From Candidatus Paracaedibacter symbiosus (lineage in GTDB: Bacteria > Pseudomonadota > Alphaproteobacteria > Paracaedibacterales > Paracaedibacteraceae): DNA of 64,000 bases. Numbering within the stretch: position 1 is the first letter of the stretch; every line of letters begins with the position of its first letter. The translations under genes and the position numbers were made by a program. The notes below the pieces were generated by a model. That model did no database searches. It was given only the letters and a program-made list of their open reading frames with translations, and was not told the origin of the DNA. This document shows, piece by piece, positions 54,193 to 63,400 of this stretch. Where the stretch lies: contig NZ_JQAK01000001.1 in assembly GCF_000757605.1 (NCBI RefSeq), positions 1,576,627 through 1,640,626 of the forward strand, read 5' to 3'.

Positions 54193-55422
54193 TTAATTTA
54201 TTGTTAGTTTAACGTTTTTCCTTGATTCAATTGTTACCTTAAAGACGGCATACATTGAACCGGTTAGGATTAGGAAGAACAATGGTAGCCTTACAAGGCT
54301 ACCATTATGGAGAAATGCCATGAGACCTGTCATTCCTGAAATTATAAGATAATAATAAAATCCAAAAATTGACGCAGCAGTTCCTGCATATTGACCGTAG
54401 TCTTCTAGAGCTTGGCTCAAAGAGTTTGGAATAATCATTGTTATACCCGTCATAACAATGGATACACATAAAAGGGATAGGCCAATCAAACCATATGAAA
54501 AACCAGTTACAATTATATTTAACGTTGTCAGCGTATAAAATATGACGGCGCCACAAGTTGAGAGAAGTATACCTAAATTAATAATCTCATTTGAGGTATA
54601 AGAAAAGGAATGCAACTTTTTAGAAATCATTCCTCCTAAAGCAAGAGGGAAACAAATAAAGAAGGCCATCATTCCATATTGCGCACTATTCATCCCCATT
54701 GATTCAATAAAGTAGAATGGAGATTCAGCAAAATATCCAAATAAAATTCCATTCACTGACCCAATAATAAAGCCAAACCCAAAAACTCTTTTATCAAAAA
54801 TAATTTTTTGTAAGCATTCGGTAAAAAGGCTTTTTTTACCCTTATTTGCTTTGATATTAAGGTTGGTCTCTGGAAGATAATAATAAATCTGGCCAATTAT
54901 TAATAAGGTAAGAAAAATGAGAGCGATAAATACTGACTCCCAACTATAATATTGAGTTATTGCTCCTCCAAGAATAGGCCCAACAGCTGGCGCAAAAGCC
55001 ATTGCGATACTTACTTTAGAAAATACTTTACCTCTATTTTCAGGCGTAATAGCATCTCGCGCAATAGCTTGCCCTAAGACTGAACCAACACTTGCACCAA
55101 AGGCTTGGATAAAACGCATGATAAGAAGAGACTCAATTGAAGTGCTTAACCAGCATCCAACACAAGCCAAAATATATACAGATAATCCCATAAATAAACC
55201 AGGCCTTCTTCCTATTTTATCAGAGAGACTCCCCCATAAAAGAACGCCAAAAGCAAATCCTATAAGATAAGTCGTAAGAGTATATTCAGCCAAAGCATCT
55301 GTAATTTTCAAACTACTAGCTAATTCTGGCAGGGCAGGGGTATATATTGTCTCGCTTAACTGAGGAAGACCCACAATTAAAATAATAATAAATAAGGGTA
55401 CTATATGTTTAGGCACTGACAT
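54193..55422 (-). CDS. Bcr/CflA-family drug exporter
   Basis: I start at the ATG at 55422 (MSVPKHIVPLFIIILIVGLPQLSETIYTPALPEL), giving 409 residues with about 12 membrane segments. Motif A is GVLLWGSLSDKIGRRPGLFMG, and ARDAITPENRGKVFSKVSIAMAFAPAVGPILGG is the motif C region of drug:H+ antiporters of this family. A longer frame to 55524 only runs through the carrier-domain remnant. The stop lies 6 bases before a LysE fragment. Directly upstream (15 bases) lies the end of a carrier-protein-domain remnant, so the exporter may have belonged to a peptide or polyketide cluster. Confidence 0.85.
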   Translation of the reverse strand: MSVPKHIVPLFIIILIVGLPQLSETIYTPALPELASSLKITDALAEYTLTTYLIGFAFGVLLWGSLSDKIGRRPGLFMGLSVYILACVGCWLSTSIESLLIMRFIQAFGASVGSVLGQAIARDAITPENRGKVFSKVSIAMAFAPAVGPILGGAITQYYSWESVFIALIFLTLLIIGQIYYYLPETNLNIKANKGKKSLFTECLQKIIFDKRVFGFGFIIGSVNGILFGYFAESPFYFIESMGMNSAQYGMMAFFICFPLALGGMISKKLHSFSYTSNEIINLGILLSTCGAVIFYTLTTLNIIVTGFSYGLIGLSLLCVSIVMTGITMIIPNSLSQALEDYGQYAGTAASIFGFYYYLIISGMTGLMAFLHNGSLVRLPLFFLILTGSMYAVFKVTIESRKNVKLTIN

Positions 55423-55436
55423 CACGATTACTCTTG

Positions 55437-55661
55437 CTACGCGGCTAACAGCCCGTTGTTTAAACGAAAGGCACTTAATTCTCTGATTGTAGAATTCAAG
55501 ATAAAGCCACGTATTGTCAAGCAAGTCTTAAATTCATTATTTATAGAACCAACAATTTGCGGAATATGCAAAGAATTACCCCCTACATTAAAGAAACTTT
55601 CTATAACGCTAAAGAGGTGGGCTCTAGAATTCGGACAGGATGTTAAGCTATAGTCCCGAGT
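55437..55661 (-). pseudogene. Remnant of a nonribosomal peptide synthetase-type carrier domain
   Basis: On the minus strand a frame reads HLFSVIESFFNVGGNSLHIP, then VGSINNEFKTCLTIRGFI and STIRELSAF, ending at TAG (55437-55439). FFxxGGxSL is the phosphopantetheine attachment signature (Ser in GGNSL), and TIRELA-like closes the fold. The rest of the synthetase is absent. The stop is 15 bases before the ATG of the Bcr/CflA exporter, suggesting original co-translation. The carrier fold is full length (about 60 residues), but no start codon or upstream domain is visible. Confidence 0.65.
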
Positions 55662-55736
55662 AAAAAAGGACTAGAAAATGAGTCGGTATCTCCAGCTAAA
55701 CAGGATGTTTTACCTCAACCTATGGCTTAATTTCAT

Positions 55737-56318
55737 TTAACTTCTTGCGAATTTAAGAAGGTGTTGGTAATCACCTTTATCTGCTAATTTAAGAGTGCTT
55801 ATGTATTGGTGCCGTGTATCAGATGAAAGCGCTAAATTCTTTCTTCCCCAACTAAAGCGTGATGTACTCATTTGAATTAACAAGGCGTCAGCCATTAATC
55901 GAGAATGCCTTCCATTATCATTTGGGAAAGGATGAATATGAACAAGTCTGTGGTGAAACTGTATTGCTACTTCATCAATAGGAAATGTATAATTAGAGAT
56001 CCAAAATTGCACATCATCACATAAAATTTTTAAAGTTGGCTGAATTTGAAAGGATGGCAAACCAATATTTGTTTGATGATGCCGAAACTTTCCCGCCCAC
56101 AACCATGTTTTATCAAACATTTTAAGATGTAATTTTTTTATGAAGTCAATAGTAAGAAGGTCTTTTCTTTTACGAGAAAAAAGCCATTTTTCGGCAATTA
56201 TGATATTTGCTTGTTCCCATTCGTTAAGCTGAGTTTGGGTTGTTATATGTTTGGGTATAAGTTGGGCAGAGTCATCTTGGTTAAAGGGAGTTGCTCCTTC
56301 TGCGTAGACAAATTTCAT
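55737..56318 (-). CDS. Fic-domain protein, mobile mystery protein B
   Basis: 193 residues. The Fic core motif is HPFPNDNGRHSR at residues 129-140 (canonical HPFxxGNGR, here with Asp for the first Gly). KLHLKMFDKTWLWAGKFR (about 62-79) is the flap/helix segment common to Fic proteins. This layout matches mobile mystery protein B, found paired with an XRE-type protein A on mobile elements. Fic enzymes usually AMPylate a target protein. No inhibitory (S/T)xxxE(G/N) motif is obvious within it. The start overlaps the stop of the protein A gene by 4 bases (ATGA). Confidence 0.85.
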   Translation of the reverse strand: MKFVYAEGATPFNQDDSAQLIPKHITTQTQLNEWEQANIIIAEKWLFSRKRKDLLTIDFIKKLHLKMFDKTWLWAGKFRHHQTNIGLPSFQIQPTLKILCDDVQFWISNYTFPIDEVAIQFHHRLVHIHPFPNDNGRHSRLMADALLIQMSTSRFSWGRKNLALSSDTRHQYISTLKLADKGDYQHLLKFARS

Positions 56319-56778
56319 TCATCATCCTCCCAAATAAGAGAGATATTTTTGCGACGTTTAATATCTGCAATAATGTCTTTGATTTGTTCTGATAGTTCTT
56401 CTTAGCTTGTTCCTTGGTCTTCCAGCTTCATGGAATGAGAGATAGTATCTGCAATGTTGGTTGCTTTTTTTATAATTTGTTTTTCAACAGTTTTTTGAAG
56501 CGGCTCTTTAGGAATAAGAACATATACTAACCGGCAATCCAGAGCAGCAGCAGCATTTCTTAAAGTTTTTAGAGATATGGTATCTGATGCTTCTGATTTT
56601 TCTATCTTCTCAATAGATTGTGAGGAAATCCCTATTTTCTTGGAGAGCTGCTTGCGCGTGTCATTCCAAGAGATTCACGTATAGCACGAATCCAACCTAA
56701 ATGAGGTCGTTCGATAATATTTAGATCTTTTACTACTTCTATTTGCTTATCAATTTGTCTTCTTAGTAAATCAAGCAC
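56315..56778 (-). pseudogene. Mobile mystery protein A (XRE), disrupted
   Basis: From a GTG at 56778: LDLLRRQIDKQIEVV, IERPHLGWIRAIRESLGMTR. A two-base GC duplication (near 56662-56665) then shifts the frame. The helix-turn-helix continues as KQLSKKIGISSQSIEKIEKSEASDTISLKTLRNAAAALDC. An in-frame TAA interrupts the C-terminal part between LEDQGTS and EELSEQIKDIIADIKRR. Two independent lesions make it a true pseudogene. It should have been the DNA-binding partner and repressor of the Fic gene. A palindrome lies just upstream at 56791-56827. Confidence 0.75.
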
Positions 56779-56790
56779 GAGATAACACTC

Positions 56791-56827
56791 TATAAGTTGA
56801 AATATATACTTGTTATATCAACTTATA
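56791..56827. promoter_or_regulatory. Palindromic operator candidate upstream of mobile mystery protein A
   Basis: TATAAGTTGA (56791-56800) is the exact reverse complement of TCAACTTATA (56818-56827), with 17 bases between. Similar half sites (TATAAGGTGAA, CTAAAAGGTGAA) continue to about 56866. They lie where an XRE-type autoregulator would bind, 13 bases from the start codon. Confidence 0.55.
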
Positions 56828-56920
56828 AGGTGAATTCAATTTAAATATTGTCAACCTAAAAGGTGAATATATTTATGTTTAGTTTAAATAAAGAAAAGTA
56901 GACATTTATTATCATACTAA

Positions 56921-57145
56921 CTAACTAGCGATTCTGCTTTTCTTAGAAAGAATTTGGCTTAAAACTCTCTGGCATAAAGACCTTTTTCTAGAATTTTCAA
57001 GTAAGTTTTCCAGTTTTTCAAAATGACGGACTCTCCATAAGAAACTGACAGTAATAGGAATCATAATTACCCATAAGCCATAATGCCCAAAGGCTTCTGT
57101 CAGATAAACCAAGCTAAATGAGGTTAGTACAGAGGTGGCCCCCAA
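56921..57145 (-). pseudogene. C-terminal remnant of an MFS-type membrane protein
   Basis: The frame reads GATSVLTSFSLVYLTEAFGHYGLWVIMIPITVSFLWRVRHFE with one or two membrane segments and a basic tail, as at the end of MFS carriers. No N-terminal part is present beyond 57145, where the sequence changes to a GGCCCCCAAATATTGG block. It may be cut by an insertion. Family call weak. Confidence 0.35.
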
Positions 57146-57166
57146 ATATTGGACAGATTAGCAGTA

Positions 57167-57238
57167 AGCTATAGTGTACAACATTTGCGGAACATTAATA
57201 TATCTCGTGCTATCTTTTATCGATACTTAAAAAGCTAA
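57167..57238 (+). pseudogene. Serine-recombinase C-terminal helix-turn-helix fragment
   Basis: A 23-codon frame YSVQHLRNINISRAIFYRYLKS then TAA. It matches the C-terminal DNA-binding helix of resolvases (SVQxLAxxLNISRATFYRYLK) closely. The rest of the recombinase is absent here. Confidence 0.55.
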
Positions 57239-57455
57239 AAAGTTTTAATCTGGGGTTAGCATATCTTGCAGCTACCTTACATTGATTATTATAATGGAAT
57301 ACTGATGAATTATGGGGCTGTTGCATTTAGAGGGTCCGTTGGTCTAGTTCATTCTTTCAGCTAAACAAATTCTTCTTTAAGTATTCATATTGACACTCTT
57401 ACAATAAATATTAACTTGTATTCTGGGAATTTATTTGAGAGAGAGCAAGATTAAA
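57239..57455. other. Short AT-rich spacer
   Basis: About 200 bases after the resolvase fragment with no clear gene. A GGGGCTGTTGCATTTAGAGG stretch near 57314-57333 is not explained. The ribosome site of the next gene is GAGAGAGCAAG before 57456. Confidence 0.3.
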
Positions 57456-58649
57456 ATGCAGCATTTTATGTTTATGAGGAATCTATTCTTAGGGACGATC
57501 CTGACAGGGACGACCCTAACAGCAGCTTTAGCAATGGATACCGGATTCTCACAAGGTTCCAACGCAAATATTGCTAATATGCCATTAATACAGCCTTATG
57601 GCGTTCAACAACCTCTTCACCAGAGCTATCTAAGCAGCCTGATTGATATCTCAAAGCTACCTTATAATCAAAGAGTTTTCTTAAGCTTCACCCAGTATCC
57701 CACTTTTAAGTTAAATATATTTAATGATATATGGACTTCCACTTCAGAAGGAAGGAATCTTGAATTCGGATCTCTTTCACAAAAAAGCTTTACGATGAAA
57801 GAAGAATGGTCGGTTGAAAAAAAGAAACGAATAACTGAAGGATATGCCCTGTTCGATACTTTATTTAAAGAGTGGGAATCAAAAAATTTGACATTTGCAG
57901 AATTACACACTCTTATTGATGATAAGCTTTTTTCCTCTAATTCTTATTTATCAGGGAGCCAAATTTTATCCATTGCCAATGCTTTTAGACACCTTAACCA
58001 TCCATACAATCCTAAACTTACAACTGATTTTGGTGATTACGCTGCAGAGTATATTATTACAACGCTTATTGCTAGCATCGAAACTAATGGGTCAGGCCTT
58101 TATTACGATGAAGAAACGAACAAGTTACTTTCCGATGCTTATTATCAACTTTCGCAAACTTATACTCACCTGCTCGTATTTAGCAGCAAAATTACTTGGG
58201 TTAGCTATTCTCCTTTGAAAGGCCATATTACTTATACAACCCAGAAGGGTCCAAGCATGTTAAATTTTGAGGTTACGTATGATGCTATTTTGCAAAAGCG
58301 CCTTAATTTATTGCGTCAAGCCATTTTTTATAACCCTTCAAATTATCAAGCATGGGTAAGGGTTCTTGAATTTTATTTAAGCAATGACGAATTTACTAAA
58401 GCAAGTAGGTATTCCCAAGATCCTTCTATTATTCAAAGCTGGCACACATTAAACTTTTCACAAAAAGGAGATCTAGCGCATATATTTCTTAAAGCTAGCG
58501 AGGATCCTGATTGCCATTTTGCTAACAAAAATGAGTTGATATCCGAGATTAAAAAGATCTCAGATGAGGGGATACGAGAAGGACATGCCGCAATAGAGGC
58601 TCGCGAACACTTCTTAATGACTAAGCAAAAGAGCAAAAATTTAAAATAA
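57456..58649 (+). CDS. Secreted protein of unknown function (about 397 aa)
   Basis: A signal peptide MRNLFLGTILTGTTLTAALAM (from about residue 7; cleavage near ALA) is followed by a Gln/Asn/Pro-rich stretch and a helical body. Late repeats of the type NPSNYQAWVRVLEFYLSNDEFTKASRY resemble tetratricopeptide helices. KEEWSVEKKKRITEGYALFDTLF is another helix pair. I use the ATG at 57456; a TTG seven codons earlier and ATGs slightly later are alternatives. No enzyme motif is seen. It lies between mobile-element remnants on both sides, so it may have been acquired with them. Confidence 0.65.
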   Translation: MQHFMFMRNLFLGTILTGTTLTAALAMDTGFSQGSNANIANMPLIQPYGVQQPLHQSYLSSLIDISKLPYNQRVFLSFTQYPTFKLNIFNDIWTSTSEGRNLEFGSLSQKSFTMKEEWSVEKKKRITEGYALFDTLFKEWESKNLTFAELHTLIDDKLFSSNSYLSGSQILSIANAFRHLNHPYNPKLTTDFGDYAAEYIITTLIASIETNGSGLYYDEETNKLLSDAYYQLSQTYTHLLVFSSKITWVSYSPLKGHITYTTQKGPSMLNFEVTYDAILQKRLNLLRQAIFYNPSNYQAWVRVLEFYLSNDEFTKASRYSQDPSIIQSWHTLNFSQKGDLAHIFLKASEDPDCHFANKNELISEIKKISDEGIREGHAAIEAREHFLMTKQKSKNLK

Positions 58650-58744
58650 TGGACGGCCAAGAACTTTTGTGGAAATCTTCAATCTTCTTTCCTATAAAGT
58701 TTTAAATAGTCTTCCGTTAAAAAGGATATGGAGGCAGGGAAACA

Positions 58745-58842
58745 GCTGCATTTTGTGGTAAAATCTGATAAAATAATTGCAAAAAAGAAGGGTATATCCC
58801 CCTAAAACCTTGCAAAATAAAAATCAGATTTAAACAATGCAG
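58745..58842. repeat. Imperfect inverted repeat of about 22 bp
   Basis: AAATCTGAT (58761-58769) matches ATCAGATTT (58823-58831) exactly. Outside it GCTGCATT (58746-58753) matches AATGCAGC (near 58835-58842). The loop of 53 bases has no gene, and another short repeat TTGCAA occurs twice within it. It looks like the pair of ends of a very short element or a long hairpin near decayed transposition genes. Confidence 0.55.
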
Positions 58843-58902
58843 CCACCAAAATATTAAGAGATTTGAGCCAAGATTTGTTCCGCCACAGCCTGGAAAATAT
58901 CA

Positions 58903-59016
58903 TTAACATGAAGCACAAATTGGTTGATCTAGTCCAGCCTGAAGCAAAGAGTCACGTTGCAAATCAAGTAACTGTGATCCATTTGCCTTAGAGTCGCGCA
59001 TGTAACCTATTAGCAT
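58903..59016 (-). pseudogene. Serine-recombinase N-terminal fragment
   Basis: From an ATG at 59014-59016 with AAAGGAG upstream: MLIGYMRDSKANGSQLLDLQ, then RDSLLQAGLDQ and a TGT TAA end. This is the Tn3-type resolvase start (MLIGYxRVS, DLQRDxL). The catalytic Ser is kept, but the usual Arg-Val before it is changed to Arg-Asp. After 30 residues the similarity stops. It is one of three resolvase pieces in the window. Confidence 0.75.
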
Positions 59017-59039
59017 CAAAACTCCTTTAAGCAAGAGAA

Positions 59040-59350
59040 CTTAAAACAAGGATACTAGCTTTATGGCGGCATGCCGTGCTTTGGGACTTCACCAGGCTTT
59101 CACCAGCTACAACAATCCTAAAGGTAATGCAGATACTGAGCGATTTATGCGTACTCTCAAGGAAGAGTTTGTTTGGCTGAAGGAATGGACTAGCCCAACG
59201 GCTTTTATTGATAAGCTAAACCAATGGATCGAACACTACAATGCGGCTTATTTGCATTCAACGCTTGGGTATACATCACCAAATACCTTTGAACAGAGAT
59301 TTTTAACCAAATTCAAACGACAGGAGGCTCCTTTAATATTCGCTTGCTAA
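59040..59350 (+). mobile_element. IS3-family transposase OrfB C-terminal remnant
   Basis: MAACRALGLHQAFTSYNNPKGNADTERFMRTLKEEFVWLKEW, then IEHYNAAYLHSTLGYTSPNTFEQRF. This is the end of an IS3-group integrase core. The last catalytic Glu is probably in TERFMRTLKEE, and the YLHSTLGYTSP motif is typical. The first two catalytic Asp residues are missing. ACTGGGGGCATTACA after the stop may be its end. The subgroup may differ from the OrfA/OrfB remnant at 47871. Confidence 0.8.
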
Positions 59351-59407
59351 ACTGGGGGCATTACAAGAGAAGCTTGCCGACGGTGTTCAGGAACTTATTT
59401 TAGGATA

Positions 59408-59623
59408 TTGGAGAATCCTAAATTCTTGGCGACACTTCTTCAATATAACGTGGCCAAGGTCACCAAAAATGGATTAAAAATACTAGTGGAAGTTAGTGCT
59501 AACACTACTTTTGATAGACCAAAAAAGGCAATTATGATAGAGCAAGAAAAACAAGATGATCAGCCTATCGAAGTAGAAAAAGTTGAAAATCGAGTTATCC
59601 AAAAAGAAGCAAATAAGCTATAG
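59408..59623 (+). CDS. Possible small protein or gene tail (71 aa)
   Basis: The frame NPKFLATLLQYNVAKVTKNGLKILVEVSANTTFDRPKKAIMIEQEKQDDQPIEVEKVE is coding-like (strands, charged C-terminus) and ends 34 bases before the next gene. No good ribosome site precedes it, and upstream sequence is transposon debris. It may be the last part of a truncated gene. I do not recognise it. Confidence 0.3.
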   Translation: MENPKFLATLLQYNVAKVTKNGLKILVEVSANTTFDRPKKAIMIEQEKQDDQPIEVEKVENRVIQKEANKL

Positions 59624-59657
59624 TCTTTATTTGAAAAAACTCTAGGAGGTTATTACT

Positions 59658-60275
59658 ATGAAATTATATAAGTTGTTTTTAAGTAGTCTCTTTCTTATGG
59701 GAAACTCTTGTTATGGAAGTTCAAACAATGAACCGGTTGATTTTGCCAGCCCCCCGCATCATCACAATACTTCCATTTCTCCTTTATGGCATTCTTATGA
59801 AAAAGCTCCCTCTATGAAAATTAATCCATCTAGATTAAATTTAAATACTATTGATGCAGAGAAATTATCTAAATTACCACTTGAAGATTTAAATATGCTT
59901 CAGGAGGAAGATATAAAGCAAATCAATCCAGAAACTTTAGCGCATCTCACCTATAAATATGCCCTGGCTGATAAGATGGTTAATAACTCTGAACGTAGTA
60001 CTGCTTTATTACGTTTAGGTGCTTTGGGCGATTGTTTAATTGCTAAAAAAGAGTATGCAAGTCGTTTATGGAGAGGGAAAGGTGTAAAAGAAAACTCCTT
60101 GGAAGCTTTAAAATGGTATATAGAGGCGGCTGAAAAAAGAGATGCAGACTCAATTAATTTTTTAAAAAGAGCAGAGCGTGAAAATAAGCTAACACAGTAT
60201 TTTGGAGAAAACATACCACCTAATCTAATGGAGAGGATTTTAAAACTTCCATCCTTCATCCTTAGTGATAATTAA
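59658..60275 (+). CDS. Secreted Sel1-like repeat protein
   Basis: 205 residues. A signal peptide (MKLYKLFLSSLFLMGNSCYG, possible lipoprotein Cys at about 18) is followed by a spacer and LNTIDAEKLSKLPLEDLNMLQEEDIKQINPETL. The C-terminal half contains a Sel1-like repeat (ASRLWRGKGVKENSLEALKWYIEAAEKRDADSINFLKRA). Such repeats mediate protein binding in many host-adapted bacteria. A strong AGGAGG ribosome site lies 10 bases before the ATG. The gene is followed by a terminator. Host-related role is inference. Confidence 0.7.
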   Translation: MKLYKLFLSSLFLMGNSCYGSSNNEPVDFASPPHHHNTSISPLWHSYEKAPSMKINPSRLNLNTIDAEKLSKLPLEDLNMLQEEDIKQINPETLAHLTYKYALADKMVNNSERSTALLRLGALGDCLIAKKEYASRLWRGKGVKENSLEALKWYIEAAEKRDADSINFLKRAERENKLTQYFGENIPPNLMERILKLPSFILSDN

Positions 60276-60391
60276 AGGTAACTTATTAAAAAATCAAGTA
60301 AAGTAATGTGTTAAGTCTATAGCTTTAAAATATCATTATGATTGTTTATTATCTTGTTTACTCAAACGGTGCATCATTTTATTCACCAATG

Positions 60392-60420
60392 TGACAAGTT
60401 GCCAAGCTGTGTCATTTTTT
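60392..60420 (+). terminator. Terminator downstream of the Sel1-like gene
   Basis: TGACA (60392-60396) pairs with TGTCA (60410-60414), extended by imperfect inner pairing, followed by six T. The T run overlaps the last bases of the convergent LRR gene. Confidence 0.55.
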
Positions 60421-63400
60421 AATCCGTATTGATAGTTAAGCGATCAAAATGGTTACGACCATTAAACAGCAGATGTATTGTTGAAGCGTTAGGGTTCCAG
60501 TAATACTCGTGGGCGAGAGATAGATTCTCGCTATTCCAAACAGCAACATTACAACCTAAAACACGGGCTAAGGCACCTACAGTACCCAAACGGTAATAAC
60601 CATGATCAAATTGTGGTGAGAAGGTGAGCCAATTCAATTCAGGATAGTACTGATTGGCATACTCCTCAGCTGACGGTCTGATGTAATGCTGTATGTAAAG
60701 TCTTAATGTGTCTTCATGGCAGCAAAATTCTTGCTTTTCTTGCATCAACTTTTCTTCTTGTAATGTCAGCTCAATCAGTGACTGCATGAGGGCAATGACG
60801 TTTTCCTTTAAAGATTCTTGCGATGTAAAGTATTCCTTTAACAATTTGTCTTGGCTCCAACGATCTCCCTCAGGTCTCCTTAAAGCATCATTAAGTTTCT
60901 TAATCTTCTCTTGCTTTTGTACGTCTAGGGCTTGCTGGCGTTTTTGTAAGTCCCGATAGGTAGTTGTTTTGAGGGGAGGAGGAAGCAGATCAAAGTTGTC
61001 CTCTATTTCGACGCCTAAGATGTGGCGGATGTTAGGATCTGCCACCTGCTCTAATAGTTTTTGTGCTACCTCTTCTCGGGTAGTTTTCAGGGCAGAGTAG
61101 CCACAGTTACCATCTCCTTTAACCTCTTGTACTTTCATGCGTTGGGTTACCCCACGTAAGGTCACCTGAAAACCTGTTTGGATACGTTGAATTCTTCCAC
61201 GATCCGTAAGCGGCAATCCCTGTGCAGCTTGGTGTTCTTGCCTTAGTTGGCCGATCTGTTGGTAAAGAGGGGATTTCTCTCTTACGTCCATCATCAATGT
61301 CTGTAAAGCATTGGTGGACCTCCACGCCTCTACCAACGTGGACATCTTCGCCTCCTCCATAAAATTCCACCGCACATCCAGATGACGTAAACTGGATGTC
61401 TGTCTTATGAGATCACATAAAGCTTGAATACCTGCTTCTTGCAGGCGGTTGCCCCGTAGATCAAGTAATGTGAGCTGTGGATGATAGGCAAGAGAGTCCC
61501 TTATCTCATGTAGGGATTCATCGGTTAAATGAGTATCTAAGAGAATGAGTTGCTTAAGGTGAGGCGCCACAGATAAGAATTCTTTCAGCCTGTGTAGAGT
61601 TTTTGGTTCATACAAGGGGGTAAACTGCAGGCTGAGAGTTGTTAAGAAGGGCATGTCTTTGAGGTTTTTCAGCAGTAAACGAACTCCTGGCGCCCCCATG
61701 TGGGAGATGGAGATGTCCTTGGGTTGTTCTTTGCCTATATAGGCTCTGTATTGGCGTGCTTGATTGAGGCTTAACAGATCTTGGATGGCTTTGCCCGTCT
61801 GGGCATTAAGACCTGGGTTGCCTGTAAGGCGTAGCTGGGTTAGGGTGGAGTTTTGTTGCAGAGCGTGTCTTAAAGCATCTATGCCTTGGGCTTGGATGTG
61901 GTTTTGGGCGAAGGACAAGAAGGTTAAGGCCTTGTTTTGTTCAAGCACACGGGCCCAGGCTTGGGCTTCCTCATCTCCCATATCACAGGCGGGCAGTACC
62001 AAGCGTCTCAAGGTGCTGTTGGTTTGTAACAGCTGTGCCAGATGATGTGTATCATTGGAGGTTAACCCAAGGCATGTGAGCTCGGGCGTGGATACTCTTA
62101 AGGGCTCTAGTAAGCGCCTCAGATCAGGACTTAGACCTTGTAAGTCTGAGCTTTGAAATAGGAAAGTCGCAGGAACCGATGCGTCTTCAACCACCGGTGT
62201 TAACCAAGGGCAAGGGATATCTTGGGTCTCATCTTCAAAAGCAGGTGTTGTGGGGAAAGTTAAAGAACCTTGTACCTTGTGCTCTTGTAACAGTTCATAT
62301 TGCCCAAACAGGTCTCCTGCGGGGGAAGGGCTATACAAAACATGCTTTAGAGGAGGTTGGGTGAGGACTTGTTCAAGGACCTTAAGGTTTGATGAAGATG
62401 GATCCTTTTGCCAGACTATGTAAGAGAAGCCATGGAGCTGGGCCATTAGTCTCAGACTTGCTTCCTGGAAATGATGTTGCCAAGGAGTGTCTTTGCCTAA
62501 GACAAAACGCACATAAGTAGTATAGGTGCTAGGGTCTTCAACATAGGCTTGAAGGCGTTGGTCAAAGTCAGGTTGTTTGTGACCTGACAAGAATTCTTGA
62601 GAGAGAGCCTGGGCATAAGAGTCATGCATAAAAGCGGGAGGGAATAAGTTCTTCAAAAAAGCCTTTTGAATATCAGGTGCCAAAGCTTCTCGATATTCAG
62701 ATACATGCTTTGCCTTAAGCAACTGCTGGACCCCATATCCGCGGTCCAACGCCAACAGATCCAGAAGGTCGGGAGAAGTTATGGAGGCAGGGAGAAGAGA
62801 AAAGTTCACACTTTCCCATGTGCCTTGTAAATAGATAGGGCGGCATGGTCCTTTTTCCTGAGGATTAGGAGAGGCGTTTGAGGCAACAGCAGAGCGTCGG
62901 GATTTAAGAAGCTTGTTTATTAAGGAGAGCTGTTTATAGTCGACGTAGTTATCACTCAAGTCCAGCTTTGTGAGAGTGGTGTTGTGGCTTAGGGCATATT
63001 TAATAGATTCAAAAAAGCCTGGATCCTCTCCAAGGTTTATAAGGTTCTCCTTCAAGACTAACGATTGGAGGGCTTTATTCTCTTTTAATGCTCCAAACAA
63101 CCAAGAGTCGGGTGGTACTATAAAGTTGTAAGATAAATTTAGTACTTGGAGGGTACTGTTGCGTTTTAAAGCCCGAGCTAACTCCATTGCCCCCCTGTCT
63201 ATAAGATTGAAAGATAAGTCTAGTACTTTGAGGGTGGTGTTATGCTCAAGGGCATCACTCAAATAAGATGCTCCATGTGCTCCGAGACAGGAATCCCACA
63301 TTTCAGAAAGAAGATCCCTGCGTAGAAACTGCCCACTGGATAAAGTTTTTATAGTCTTTATGGAGTGGTCTGTTATATATAAATGGGAGTTCGGTAAGGA

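Noticed and set aside
57126-57166. GGCCCCCAAATATTGGACAG block as a terminal inverted repeat of the IS3 remnant at 59040
   Set aside because: The block near 59351 (ACTGGGGGCATTACA) shares only the GGGGGC core with its reverse complement. That is too little to call matching ends.
61764-62045. Plus-strand open frame of 93 codons inside the LRR protein
   Set aside because: Antisense of regular leucine-rich repeats, where the repeated codon pattern keeps the other strand open by chance.
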